DNA of 64,000 nt, from the NCBI GenBank assembly GCA_046160305.1, contig JBJXGX010000272.1, positions 47,779 through 111,778 of the forward strand. The letters are read 5' to 3'. Source of the stretch: SHXR01 sp046160305. GTDB taxonomy: Bacteria; Pseudomonadota; Gammaproteobacteria; Burkholderiales; SG8-39. A model generated the notes under the pieces. It saw only the letters and a program-made list of their open reading frames with translations. It was not told the origin of the DNA and made no database searches. The translations under genes and the position numbers were made by a program. Positions within the stretch are counted from its first letter, which is position 1. Each line of letters begins with the position of its first letter. Below are positions 1 to 8,285 of the stretch, in pieces.

Positions 1-1
1 T

Positions 2-85
2 GTCATGGTGAACGGCCGCATCGCCGTGCGGGATGGCGTGCGCAATGACGCACAACCAGGGCGGATTTTGCGGCGCGTCGCGTAG
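2..85 (+). CDS. 3' end of an amidohydrolase (N-acyl-D-amino-acid deacylase-like), cut by window edge
   Basis: The first open frame enters from the left edge and ends at TAG 83-85. Its 27 residues contain V-M-V-N-G-R-I-A-V-R-D-G and end P-G-R-I-L-R-R. This is the usual C-terminal beta-sandwich strand of amidohydrolases such as D-aminoacylase and dihydropyrimidinase relatives, where a V-N-G-x-x-V-x-D-G motif closes the composite domain. The catalytic domain lies outside the window, so the substrate cannot be judged. Confidence 0.5.
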   Translation, partial: VMVNGRIAVRDGVRNDAQPGRILRRVA

Positions 86-125
86 CGATGCAAGCCTGGA
101 ACTTCGCAGTCAGAGTCGCGTTAAT

Positions 126-790
126 TCACTCGCCGTCCCGTGTGTAGCGCTCGTGCAGCTCGTCGGGCCGCGCCGCGCGCTTGCGCATTCGAACGTTCAG
201 CACCTTGACCGCCACTGCAAACGCCATGGCAAAGTAGACATACCCTTTCGGGACATGATGATCAAACCCATCGGCAATCAATACCACGCCGATCACCAGC
301 AGGAACGCGAGCGCGAGCATCTTGATCGTTGGATGCGTGGAGACCACGCGACCGATCTGGCCGGCAAAGACGAGCATTAGCAGTACTGACACCACGACCG
401 CGGCAATCATCACCTCCACCCTGTCGACCATTCCGACCGCCGTGATGATCGAATCGAGCGAGAAGACAAGATCGATGATCGCGATCTGGACGACTACGGC
501 GGAAAATGTGGCGGACACTGCCGAGGAAGCAGCACCGGTCTCGCCCTCCAGCAACTGGTGAATCTCCTTGGTGCTCTTCCAGAGCAGAAAAAGACCGCCG
601 CCAATCAGAATCAAGTCACGGCCCGACAGTTCGAAGTCGAACAGCGAGAGCATCGGTTCAGTCAGCCCGACAATCCAGGCGAGCAGGAAAAGCAGTCCAA
701 TCCGCATGAACATCGCGAGGAACAGACCGATCCGACGCGCCAGCTCGCGCCGCTTCTTCTCAAGCTTGTCCACCAGAATCGAGAATAAAT
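126..790 (-). pseudogene. TerC-family membrane protein, N-terminally truncated
   Basis: From about codon 45 of the open frame the protein is a clear TerC/YgdQ-type integral membrane protein: F-S-I-L-V-D-K-L, R-I-G-L-F-L-A-M-F-M-R-I-G, then the second signature with I-D-L-V-F-S-L-D-S-I-I-T-A-V-G-M. Family members carry a first helix with an E-I-V-L-G-I-D-N motif before this point. Here that helix is missing, and the frame upstream reads unrelated sequence antisense to a VOC remnant. The two acidic motifs of TerC proteins are thought to form the metal site, so loss of the first should inactivate it. A gene caller would report an open frame 126..917. Confidence 0.75.
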
Positions 791-857
791 CAACGCCCCT
801 GGATCCGGATGCGCGCACACGCTGTCCGGGCAGACAGTCCAAATTTCTGAGAGGTCG

Positions 858-1117
858 ATGACCGTGAAAAATATCATTCCGATCCTTGGGCTTGCCCACA
901 TCGTCATTCGCGTGCAAAAGCTCGATCGATCGGTGCGCTGCTATGTATTGCTCGGATCCACGAAGACCGCCGTTCCGACATCATTGACGCAAGGGCCAAG
1001 ATCGCAGGAGCGGGCATCGTGCTGAGTGGTGGGCCGATCCGGTTCGGTCCGCGCGCACAAGAGATCTTCGCGCGCGATCCGGATCGCGACGTGGTTGCGC
1101 TTCACCAGCGCGGATAG
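858..1117 (+). pseudogene. Glyoxalase/VOC-family protein remnant with internal deletion and frameshift
   Basis: An ATG at 858 opens a typical VOC first beta strand (I-L-G-L-A-H-I-V-I-R-V, L-D-R-S-V) that stops making sense near 950. A second frame then gives a typical VOC C-terminus: A-K-I-A-G-A-G-I-V-L-S-G-G-P-I, F-A-R-D-P-D-R-D-V-V, with TAG at 1115-1117. The two halves together are only about 85 codons, against about 125 in the family. The break is therefore a deletion of some 40 codons plus a change of frame. It lies head to head with the truncated TerC gene, which suggests one rearrangement affected both. Confidence 0.7.
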
Positions 1118-1453
1118 CCGGCGGCAAGGTTAGATGGTGAACCGAACATCGGTAGCGCGATATTTCGCCTTCCAGACACTGCCCGTTCGCGTTGGCGTGC
1201 AAATCGTCGACAAGCAATGGACGATCCACGAGAGAGCACGACCGCCAGCGGTGCGTGCGATGACGTTCACGTCGTCGCGGGCCAGGAAAAGATCGATGAG
1301 GATAATGACCGGGACGGCCAAGAAGTATGCCCGGAGGAACCCATCCGATTCCAGCGCCTGAGTCGGTCGCGTGCGACCCTCGCGTGGCACGACCCGGACG
1401 CGTTTGGCCAACTCTCCCCGCGGGGGCGTTCGCAACCCTCGTTAGAGCGAGCC
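1118..1453. other. Gap of 336 bases without a supportable gene
   Basis: Open frames exist on both strands but none shows a recognisable domain. The minus-strand frame contains one hydrophobic stretch (about 20 residues around L-A-V-P-V-I-I-L-I-D-L), flanked by arginine-rich sequence typical of antisense reading. It may be the debris of a membrane gene, but I cannot name it. Confidence 0.4.
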
Positions 1454-1855
1454 CTATATCGCTTTGCCGGAAACGTGGCTCGAGAAAAATGTGATGGTGT
1501 GTCCTGACGGTTCGCGGACCGTGAACACATCATGACCGATAGCCGGACGGGCCTCGATCGGCGAGGGCGCAAAGCCAAGCGCAATAAACTGCTCACGCGT
1601 TGCATGCAGGTCATCGACCATGAGGTCGAACGGTGCTTTTCCTGCGACGATTTCTTTTTTCAGTCGGAGGATCAAGTGCGTCCCGCCGCGCATCTCGTAG
1701 ACGCAAACCTCCGGCCCTTCAAAGATTGGGCGCATGCCAATGGTCCGCATGAATTGCGCCGATTCATCTTTGCGGTCTGCGTCAAGATAGACATGCGCTA
1801 CGCCAACGGGCGGGCGGTCATCGCGTTCGCTGCGATTCGGCAACGTGTTTGACAT
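1454..1855 (-). CDS. VOC-family (glyoxalase/dioxygenase superfamily) protein
   Basis: A 133-residue protein with one full set of VOC elements: G-V-A-H-V-Y-L-D at residues 18-25, a helix with S-A-Q-F-M-R-T-I-G-M, E-M-R-G-G-T-H-L-I-L in the middle, and D-V-F-T-V-R-E-P-S-G-H-T-I-T-F near the end. VOC proteins bind a divalent metal at the subunit interface and act as lyases, dioxygenases or resistance proteins. The substrate cannot be told from sequence. The ATG is preceded by an AGAGGAA ribosome-binding site, and a TATAAT-like element lies about 35 bases upstream. It is intact, unlike the VOC remnant 400 bases away. Confidence 0.85.
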   Translation of the reverse strand: MSNTLPNRSERDDRPPVGVAHVYLDADRKDESAQFMRTIGMRPIFEGPEVCVYEMRGGTHLILRLKKEIVAGKAPFDLMVDDLHATREQFIALGFAPSPIEARPAIGHDVFTVREPSGHTITFFSSHVSGKAI

Positions 1856-1925
1856 CGCAATTCCTCTATTGGGCTACCGCCTGGAAATTATAGATGGCGC
1901 CAACCGGATGGTGAACGATCGTACA

Positions 1926-2420
1926 TGTCGCGGTCAAGCGTCTGGTTCGGGCAACTCATCCAGCGCGCCAATGACGGCGGCAAGACCTGGACACCGCATG
2001 GCAACAAGTTCGCCTCTGGGGGCGTGGGCGGGTACGCACCAGTGGTACGACGGCACCGGGCGCCCCTGTAGGAGGGTAGACGGGTCTGGCATCTTGAACC
2101 CTCGCTCACCGATCCCGATACCGTATATGTCGGCGTCGAGAACGCCGCATTGTTCCGCTCGACCGATGGCGTGCACACCTGGCAGAAACTCGCCGGACTG
2201 CGCGGCCACGGCGCCGGATCGTTCTGGGAGCCCGGTGCGGGCAGCATGTGTCTTCACACGCCCCTGCTGGAACCCCTCGATCCCAAGCGAATGTTCGTTG
2301 CCATTTCGGCGGCGGGCGCGTTCCGCACCGATGATGCCGGGGAGTCCTGGCACGAAGTGCGTGGCAATCTGCCCAGCGACTTCGAGTTTCCGATCGACGT
2401 GCATACGCATGAACCGACAT
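1926..2420 (+). pseudogene. BNR/Asp-box repeat protein (exo-alpha-sialidase-like fold) remnant
   Basis: Three Asp-box repeats are visible in shifting frames: N-D-G-G-K-T-W-T-P-H-G near 1960, S-T-D-G-V-H-T-W near 2165, and D-D-A-G-E-S-W-H-E-V near 2335. They have typical linkers (L-T-D-P-D-T-V-Y-V-G-V-E-N-A-A-L-F, L-D-P-K-R-M-F-V-A-I-S-A-A-G-A-F). At least two frame changes occur around 2030 and 2085. The jump from A-F-R-T-D-D-A-G to E-S-W-H-E-V suggests a deletion between two repeats. The 3' end is fused to the truncated NhaR gene at about 2420. It cannot encode a working beta-propeller. Confidence 0.7.
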
Positions 2421-2928
2421 GTACGTTTACATTTCCAGGCATCGGGCTGTCTGACAAGACGATATCGAGTCGATGCACGGCAGGATCGGCGAGCAGTCCG
2501 GCCAGCTTGCGCTCTCGACAGTGGATATGCACGGGATCGGCCATCCGCAGCGCGGGTTCCAGCAAACGAAAAGCGATCGACTTCGGCACGATGTCGCAAA
2601 TACCCACGCGGAACTGTCGCGGCCGCCCAGTGGGCTTTTGGCGCAGAACATCCGTCAGTTCCTCGCCAAGACTGAAGATTCCGTCGGCATAACTCATCGC
2701 CACGCGGCCCGCGTCGGCCAGCTCGAGACGCCGACCGACGCGCGCAAAAAGCTTGTAGCCCAACAGGTCCTCAAACAAAGTGATCTGGCCGCTGATCGTC
2801 TGCGGTGTGAGATGCAGACGTTCGCTCGCGCGCACGATGCCGCCCGCCTTGGCGACTACCCAGAAATAGTGCAGGTGCTTGTAATTCAAGCCGGCTATTG
2901 GTTGTCCTTCGCTGTTCTCTAGACCCAC
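2421..2928 (-). pseudogene. nhaR: NhaR-type LysR regulator, truncated after the start of its effector domain
   Basis: Residues 1-165 match the NhaR branch of LysR regulators: L-N-Y-K-H-L-H-Y-F-W-V-V-A-K-A-G-G-I at the start of the winged helix-turn-helix, L-T-P-Q-T-I-S-G-Q-I in the recognition helix, then I-V-P-K-S-I-A-F-R-L-L-E-P-A and S-P-M-P-G-N-V-N-V. After the last motif the frame runs into sequence antisense to the BNR remnant, so about 130 residues of effector domain are lost. The frame stays open to 2254 by chance. NhaR in Escherichia coli activates nhaA in response to sodium. A second NhaR gene begins at 63779. Confidence 0.8.
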
Positions 2929-2988
2929 GAGAATGATATTCGCCGTTACCGCGAATCGCGGCGGGACGTCGATAGTGAGACGACGTTC

Positions 2989-3005
2989 ATTCGAATTTAT
3001 CGAAT
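2989..3005. promoter_or_regulatory. Perfect dyad ATTCGA-N5-TCGAAT, LysR-box-like
   Basis: The dyad lies in the AT-rich gap between the truncated nhaR (start 2928, leftward) and the membrane protein gene at 3086 (rightward). Its T-N11-A spacing is the classical LysR-type box. This is the place where a divergently transcribed LysR gene normally binds. A second, imperfect dyad (TTAAGTAA around 3007-3014 and TTACTTGAA around 3028-3036) lies just downstream. With the resident regulator truncated, the site may now be unattended or used by another regulator. Confidence 0.45.
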
Positions 3006-3085
3006 CTTAAGTAAGAAACATTCGCATTTACTTGAACGAAAAATTTCCCGATACTGCGCTCTTCTCGATCAGAAAGGAAATTGTC

Positions 3086-3694
3086 ATGAATAGGCTTGGT
3101 TTCCTGGCCTACGCGGCCAACTTCGCACCGAGGATCGCCAAAGTGCGCGGTTCGACGTGGGTCGCCTTTGCCGTCGGCTTGTTACTGCTGTTCGCCGTGG
3201 CGATATGGGCCGGACTGGCTCTCATCGGCTGGCTATGGGGACATGTCCAGACCCTGTCAGGGCCCGCATCGGACTCGGTGCGTAGTGCCACGCAGGGCGT
3301 CATCGAGCAAGCGGGAAAGATGGTGCCGGGCGCCCGTGAAAAGCTCGGCGAACTCATACCCGCTTTGAAGGAGGACGCATCGGCAACCGAGTCATTGCGC
3401 GATGTTTCCGGCAGTGATTTGGGGCCGGTGGAACGCTATCCGGGTTTGGTGCGCATCAGCTGGCAAAAGAACGGCGCGCAGGCGGTGGTGGAGTACGGCG
3501 GCAAAGCAGATTACACGTCGGTGCTTGGGCACTACGCCAAGGCGTTCGCGGCGCTGGGTTACACGCAAAGCGTGGAGTCAGCGACCCAGGATACCGAGCG
3601 ACACACTTACACGAAACAAGGCGAACGCTTGATTTTCGCGATCGCGCAACCATCTAAGGGTGGCGTAAGGGTGCGGATCGAAACCACCCTCTAA
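3086..3694 (+). CDS. Hypothetical single-pass membrane protein
   Basis: The ATG at 3086 is chosen because AGAAAGGA lies 9 bases upstream; the frame is open further 5' but without a binding site. The protein has one strong transmembrane segment at about residues 26-48 (W-V-A-F-A-V-G-L-L-L-L-F-A-V-A-I-W-A-G-L-A-L). A Ser/Ala/Glu-rich linker follows, then a soluble C-terminal part of about 110 residues with a W-Q-K-N-G-A-Q-A-V-V-E-Y strand. No known domain is recognised. It is followed by htpX 34 bases later, so cotranscription is likely and a membrane-stress role is possible. Confidence 0.7.
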   Translation: MNRLGFLAYAANFAPRIAKVRGSTWVAFAVGLLLLFAVAIWAGLALIGWLWGHVQTLSGPASDSVRSATQGVIEQAGKMVPGAREKLGELIPALKEDASATESLRDVSGSDLGPVERYPGLVRISWQKNGAQAVVEYGGKADYTSVLGHYAKAFAALGYTQSVESATQDTERHTYTKQGERLIFAIAQPSKGGVRVRIETTL

Positions 3695-3728
3695 TGATTG
3701 CCCCGTTACACTCTGCGAGAACGCCTTC

Positions 3729-4604
3729 ATGAAACGCGTCCTGCTTTTTCTTGGTACCAATGTAGCCATCGTGCTGGTGCTGTCGGTCACGATGCGGGTT
3801 CTTGGCGTCGAGCCTTACCTCAATGCCAATGGCCTCGATCTCACTTCGCTATTGATCTTTGCCGCGGTGATGGGTTTTGGCGGCTCGTTCATCTCGCTCG
3901 CGATCTCCAAGTGGACCGCCAAGCGGGCGATGGGCGTGCGGGTGATCGAAACACCAGCGAATGACACCGAGCTCTGGTTGGTGGACACCGTCCGCAAGTA
4001 CGCCGCGCAAGCGGGCATCAAGATGCCTGAGGTTGGAATATTCGATTCGCCGGAAATGAACGCCTTTGCCACCGGCATGAGCAAGAACAGCTCACTCATC
4101 GCGGTCTCCACCGGTCTCTTGCGGCAAATGACACGCAAGGAAGCCGAGGCAGTCGTCGGGCATGAGGTGGCTCACGCCGCCAACGGTGACATGGTGACCC
4201 TCGCGCTGATACAAGGTGTGGTGAATACCTTCGTCATATTTCTTTCCCGCGTAATTGGTCATGTCGTGGACAAGGTCGTCTTCAAGACTGAACGCGGCCA
4301 CGGCCCGGCGTTCTTCGTCACCATGGTCGTTGCCGAGCTCGTATTGGGGGTACTCGCCTCCATCATCGTCATGTGGTTCTCGCGACGGCGCGAATTCCGT
4401 GCCGATCAGGGCGGCGCCGATCTAGCCGGACGACAGAACATGATCGCTGCACTCGAGCGCTTGAGCGCGCGGCGCCCGGAAGGCCTTCCCGACAAGATGG
4501 CCGCCTTCGGCATCGCCGGCGGCCGTGGCGGTGGCATCAAGCGACTGTTCATGACGCATCCGCCGCTGGAAGAACGAATCGCTGCGCTGCGAGAAGCGAA
4601 GTAG
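3729..4604 (+). CDS. htpX: Protease HtpX, zinc metalloprotease of the inner membrane
   Basis: At 291 residues it has the usual HtpX length. Two N-terminal membrane helices (about 5-24 and 38-60) precede the M48 peptidase domain. The zinc motif H-E-V-A-H is at residues 145-149, and the third zinc ligand is expected in the later segment E-F-R-A-D-Q-G-G-A-D. HtpX degrades misfolded membrane proteins together with FtsH and is often induced by envelope stress. It ends with the family's T-H-P-P-L-E-E-R-I-A-A-L motif, so it is full length. The upstream membrane protein is probably in the same operon. Confidence 0.95.
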   Translation: MKRVLLFLGTNVAIVLVLSVTMRVLGVEPYLNANGLDLTSLLIFAAVMGFGGSFISLAISKWTAKRAMGVRVIETPANDTELWLVDTVRKYAAQAGIKMPEVGIFDSPEMNAFATGMSKNSSLIAVSTGLLRQMTRKEAEAVVGHEVAHAANGDMVTLALIQGVVNTFVIFLSRVIGHVVDKVVFKTERGHGPAFFVTMVVAELVLGVLASIIVMWFSRRREFRADQGGADLAGRQNMIAALERLSARRPEGLPDKMAAFGIAGGRGGGIKRLFMTHPPLEERIAALREAK

Positions 4605-4772
4605 CGGCCACGGCACAAGCGAGCAATACCATGTCACACCTCGACACGACGAACCATAGGACCTTGAACAATGCGATTGCCAATCCGTCGAACTGCAGGA
4701 GGTTCATGGCGCCGCATCGCATCGTCACGGCGTCATACCGACGCGCGGAATGCGTAAGGGGGCGTCTACGCA

Positions 4773-5465
4773 GTGCGTCAATCCATTGAATCGAGCATGT
4801 CGGGGCACGCCGATCGATACCACTACTTGACCATCCCGATCAGTCTTGCATCAATCGCCGCAATCGCGCTCATCGGCGCGCATTGGATATGCCATGGTGC
4901 CTCCTGCACAGCGCATTCGCTGGATGCGCGAGTCCTCCACTGGTTCGCCAGTAACCGCTCCCCGCTGCTGGACGATTTACTATCGATATTCACTTGGCTC
5001 GGCTCACTTGCGGTACTCCTGCCGCTCGCAGCCTTTGCAATTCTGTGTCTGATCCGATTGCAAAGGCATCGCGAAGCGATCTTCGTCGGCGCGGCCCTCG
5101 TGGGAATCAGCGCATTGACTCACTGGATGAAATGGGCGGTTGCGCGACCGCGACCCAATTGGCATGAAGCGGTGGTCGCCATGCCCATCGATCTCTCCTT
5201 TCCAAGTGCCCATGCTGCGCAGATCACAGCGTTTGTGATTGCCCTTGTCGTCGTGCTCAAGCACCTCAGGATGCCTCGACTGGAACACATCGCGGCGTTC
5301 GGTGCAATACTCATCCTGATCGTCAGCGTATCGCGGCTATACCTGCAGGTACATTTTCCATCCGATGTGCTGGCCGGATGTCTCGCGGCTGCGCTCTGGG
5401 TTGCAGCCTTAGCCCACCTGCTGCCGGTTCGGCATGACGCGCCGCGCGGCGTTGCCAACGATTGA
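4773..5465 (+). CDS. PAP2-family phosphatase, integral membrane
   Basis: All three phosphatase signatures are present: K-W-A-V-A-R-P-R-P at residues 120-128, P-S-A-H at 144-147, and S-R-L-Y-L-Q-V-H-F-P-S-D at 187-198 with the catalytic His. Five to six hydrophobic helices surround them. Such enzymes dephosphorylate phosphatidic acid, undecaprenyl pyrophosphate or similar lipids. The GTG at 4773 follows AAGGGGG by 10 bases; an ATG at 4797 is the alternative. Diacylglycerol kinase starts 10 bases downstream, so the pair could run a phosphatidate/diacylglycerol cycle or recycle lipid A phosphates. Confidence 0.88.
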   Translation: MRQSIESSMSGHADRYHYLTIPISLASIAAIALIGAHWICHGASCTAHSLDARVLHWFASNRSPLLDDLLSIFTWLGSLAVLLPLAAFAILCLIRLQRHREAIFVGAALVGISALTHWMKWAVARPRPNWHEAVVAMPIDLSFPSAHAAQITAFVIALVVVLKHLRMPRLEHIAAFGAILILIVSVSRLYLQVHFPSDVLAGCLAAALWVAALAHLLPVRHDAPRGVAND

Positions 5466-5475
5466 CTGGACTCCC

Positions 5476-5853
5476 ATGAAAAACAAATTCACCGGTACCG
5501 GCGAGCGCGGCTACCACCCACTTCGCAAGATTGCAACAGTGATCTCGGGACTGCGGTTCGCAGTCGTTCACGATTTCAGCGTTGCGTACAAGTTGGTGCT
5601 GTCGGCGGTGATGCTGATCGCAGTGCTCGCCTTGCGCGATTGGATCGATGCCCTGCTCATCTTGCTTGCGACCGGTTTAGTGCTCGTTGCTGAGATCTTC
5701 AACAGTGCCATCGAAGCGATTTGCGACTTTGTTGAAGAGCGTCACAATGAAAAAATAAAAGTGATCAAGGACGTCGCCGCCGCAGCCGTTGGGATCAGCA
5801 TCGTCGTATGGGCCATCGTTCTTGGCGCCGAGCTTAGCAAGCTATGGGCCTGA
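5476..5853 (+). CDS. dgkA: Diacylglycerol kinase DgkA
   Basis: A 125-residue protein with the DgkA pattern: a short amphipathic N-terminus, G-L-R-F-A-V-V-H-D-F-S-V-A-Y-K, and three membrane helices. The signature A-E-I-F-N-S-A-I-E-A-I-C-D-F-V is followed by K-D-V-A-A-A-A-V. It phosphorylates diacylglycerol to phosphatidate at the inner membrane, recycling the by-product of osmoregulated glucan or lipid A modification. The ATG at 5476 gives the canonical start M-K-N-K-F-T-G. It follows the PAP2 phosphatase gene by 10 bases. Confidence 0.93.
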   Translation: MKNKFTGTGERGYHPLRKIATVISGLRFAVVHDFSVAYKLVLSAVMLIAVLALRDWIDALLILLATGLVLVAEIFNSAIEAICDFVEERHNEKIKVIKDVAAAAVGISIVVWAIVLGAELSKLWA

Positions 5854-6068
5854 AATCGCCACGAAACAAAGGTGCGATGTCTCCCGGCCCCAAGCGCAGG
5901 CATCGCATCTCCGCGGTGTGGCAAGGATTGCGCTCCATTGTCGGTGCCGATCCTAGCAATGACCGAACATCATCCGATTTATACGAAACTTCCGTTCCCA
6001 TTTATCTGCTTTTTATGAATTATCGACTCGGCTATCCTGCGATCACCTAAAGCACTTGGAGATCGAGA

Positions 6069-6224
6069 ATGGCTGATATTGCGATCGGCATTGCATTGCT
6101 GGGGGCACTGACCTTCGTGGTGGCCGGCTACGAGCATGCACGGAAAAACCCGCGCGACGCAATGGTCCTTGCGGGCTTTGGCGCCCTATTCACGGTTGGT
6201 GCGGGCGCTGCCTGGTTCGCTTGA
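6069..6224 (+). CDS. Small hypothetical membrane protein, 51 residues
   Basis: The ATG at 6069 follows GGAGATCGAGA at good distance. The frame encodes 51 residues with two hydrophobic stretches: A-I-G-I-A-L-L-G-A-L-T-F-V-V-A-G, and V-L-A-G-F-G-A-L-F-T-V-G-A-G-A-A-W-F-A. A charged turn (Y-E-H-A-R-K-N-P-R-D-A) separates them, which is a helical hairpin layout. An AT-rich promoter-like stretch lies at 5985-6040. No family is recognised. It precedes the Alx/TerC pseudogene and may once have been its partner. Confidence 0.6.
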   Translation: MADIAIGIALLGALTFVVAGYEHARKNPRDAMVLAGFGALFTVGAGAAWFA

Positions 6225-6263
6225 TAGCATCCCACCTATCACCCGATACGAGAGGCGAACTTC

Positions 6264-7250
6264 GTAGAATGGCTACTCGAGTTTCTTAACCAATCATTTC
6301 TTGGCCAAGAAGTTTGACTTTGGCTCACCTTCCTCGCCATCGTCGTCGCCTTGCTGGCGTTCGATCTTGGCGTTCTACACAAAGGCAATGAAGAGATCGG
6401 CATTCGCGAAAGCCTCTTGCTGTCGGCGGGCTACATCGGTGTAGCGCTCCTGTTCGGCGCTTGGTTGTGGTCACAGCTTGCAGCCGAAAGCGGCATCGAA
6501 TATTTCACCGGATTCGTCATCGAGAAATCTCTCTCGATGGACAACGTTTTTGTCATCGCGCTGATCTTTTCCTACTTTCCCATCCCGCGCCAATACCAGC
6601 ACCGCGTGCTGTTCTGGGGCATCCTCGCCGTCATTGTGCTGCGCGCGATCATGATCGGTTTGGGTGCCGCGCTCGTTTCACAGTTCAGCTGGATTCTGTA
6701 TCTATTCGGTGCGTTCCTCGTGCTCACCGGTATCAAGATGCTTTGGATGGTCGATCATCAGCCGAACCTGGATCGGAACCCGATGCTGATCTTGCTGCGC
6801 AAGATCATGCGCGTGACACCGACGCTCCACGGCAGTGCGTTTTTGTCCGGCACCCCGATCCCGTGACGGGCAAGAGCGTACTGTGGGCGACACCTTTGTT
6901 CTTCGCGTTATGCCTGGTGGAGTTCGCTGATCTGATCTTCGCTGTCGACTCCGTTCCCGCCATCTTCGCGATCACGACCGATCCATTCATCGTCTACACC
7001 AGCAATGTCTTCGCCATCCTCGGGCTTGCGTGCCTTGTACTTTGCGTTGGCGGCAATGATCCACCGTTTCAAGTACCTCAAATACGCCCTCACACTGGTC
7101 CTGGTGTTCATTGGATCGCAGATCTTCTTGGTCGGCATTGTCGGAAAAATTCCGGCTTCCGTGAGCCTATTGGTCACCGCGATCCTGGTCGCAGGCGGCG
7201 TGATCATATCGATGTCGAAGACTCGCAGCGACCAAGCGGCGTGCGCATGA
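6264..7250 (+). pseudogene. Alx/TerC-family membrane protein with one nonsense and two frameshift mutations
   Basis: Read across breaks, the product is a full Alx-like TerC protein: F-L-A-I-V-V-A-L-L-A-F-D-L-G-V-L-H-K-G, I-E-K-S-L-S-M-D-N-V-F-V, L-V-E-F-A-D-L-I-F-A-V-D-S-V-P-A-I, and a final helix pair. An in-frame TGA at 6315-6317 sits where a Trp is expected (E-V-stop-L-W-L). One extra base near 6841 (a T run) and another near 7026 shift the frame. The expected start codon reads GTA at 6264. Alx-type proteins are linked to manganese export and alkaline pH. Both acidic signatures are preserved, so the inactivation looks recent. Confidence 0.85.
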
Positions 7251-7392
7251 CCATACTGACTTCGATCTTTCCTCGCACTCCCGTTGGGCACCAGCGCAGC
7301 GGCGTTGATTTCGGAACCGAGATGTTCGCATCGACCTCGTCTATCCCGGCACTACACATCGTTGGCGATGGTCGATGACAGAAGGATCAGAC

Positions 7393-8181
7393 ATGAACGA
7401 TGCGGAACGCCGCGGAATCCTGCTCATCGCGCTTTTTGCCGCCTTTGCCGATGGCGCAAAAGACGAGCGCGAACGCGAGCGCATCAAAGAAATTGGCCGT
7501 ACCCTCGCGGGCGAGATGGACATGGACTTCCCCACGATGCTGCAGGCTGTGCTGCTGAAGCGACAGACTGTGCACGACGCGGCACGCATGCTCGAATCGA
7601 ACGAATCGAAACAACTGGCATTCGAGCTGGCCGTCTGCGTGTGCGATGCGGACGGCACGAGCAACGCTGCTGAACGCAGGTTTCTCAAGGAGCTGCGTGT
7701 AGCCCTCAATTTGGACTGGGACACTGCGCAGACACTCCAGCGGGAAGCTGATGAAATCTCGGCGTTGCCGTTAGCCGGCCCGGTTGCAGCGGCCACCGAG
7801 GCGCCAAGACCCGCCTCGGACGACCTGGACAAGACCATTCTCAATTATTCGGTATTGAATGGCGCACTCGAACTGCTTCCGCAATCGGTGGCGACAATGG
7901 CGATCATTCCACTGCAGATGAAGATGGTCTACCGTATCGGCAAAGCGCATGGCTATGAGCTTAATCGCGGTCACGTGAAGGATCTGCTTGCCAGATTGGC
8001 GCGGCAATTCTTGGCTCGACGATCGACGATGCGAGCATCGCATCGGTCGTCGGTAACATGCCGAGTTCACCAACCGCGATCGCGCCATGGATCGACGAAA
8101 TTGCCGGATTGGCCGCACCGCTCTTTACCGGATTGGGGGCCCTCGCGACGGCAGGCGCGCTCTGCGGCTACGTGCTGGTAA
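7393..8181 (+). CDS. TerB-like / DUF697-like protein with a disrupted C-terminus
   Basis: The ATG at 7393 begins an all-helical TerB-like domain (D-A-E-R-R-G-I-L-L-I-A-L-F-A-A-F-A-D-G-A, and A-V-C-V-C-D-A-D-G-T-S-N-A-A-E). A DUF697-type stretch follows (T-I-L-N-Y-S-V-L-N-G-A-L-E-L-L-P, I-I-P-L-Q-M-K-M-V-Y-R-I-G). After V-K-D-L-L-A at about 8000 the family consensus is lost and the frame continues in an Arg/Ser-rich tail, so a deletion has probably removed the C-terminal glycine-rich part. TerB-like domains occur in stress and metal-related membrane complexes together with TerC. Function is uncertain; it may be a pseudogene. Confidence 0.6.
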   Translation: MNDAERRGILLIALFAAFADGAKDERERERIKEIGRTLAGEMDMDFPTMLQAVLLKRQTVHDAARMLESNESKQLAFELAVCVCDADGTSNAAERRFLKELRVALNLDWDTAQTLQREADEISALPLAGPVAAATEAPRPASDDLDKTILNYSVLNGALELLPQSVATMAIIPLQMKMVYRIGKAHGYELNRGHVKDLLARLARQFLARRSTMRASHRSSVTCRVHQPRSRHGSTKLPDWPHRSLPDWGPSRRQARSAATCW

Positions 8182-8256
8182 AGCGGTCTGGATTGCGCCC
8201 ATCTGGTGGCGTGCCGCGCGCCGGCGTGGCACTACGCGCGCATCGAGGCCCGCTAA
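7992..8256 (+). pseudogene. C-terminal remnant of a membrane protein, possibly DUF2062 family
   Basis: In another frame the sequence reads Q-I-G-A-A-I-L-G-S, a loop, then L-F-T-G-L-G-A-L-A-T-A-G-A-L-C-G-Y-V-L-V-K. After a one-base shift come A-V-W-I-A-P-I-W-W-R-A and W-H-Y-A-R-I-E-A-R with TAA at 8254. This resembles the end of DUF2062 membrane proteins, a hydrophobic hairpin followed by a basic tail. The fragment seems joined to the TerB-like gene by deletion. The family call is weak; the frame breaks are clear. Confidence 0.35.
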
Positions 8257-8285
8257 ATCGACGACCCACAGCGACAGGTGATTGA

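Noticed and set aside
1130..1435. A minus-strand frame with one hydrophobic segment
   Set aside because: The rest of the frame is Arg/Thr-rich without family resemblance; not enough to call a gene or a named remnant.
6841..7026. Programmed frameshifting as explanation of the Alx gene breaks
   Set aside because: There is no slippery heptamer with downstream structure, and a nonsense codon and lost start codon also disable the gene.
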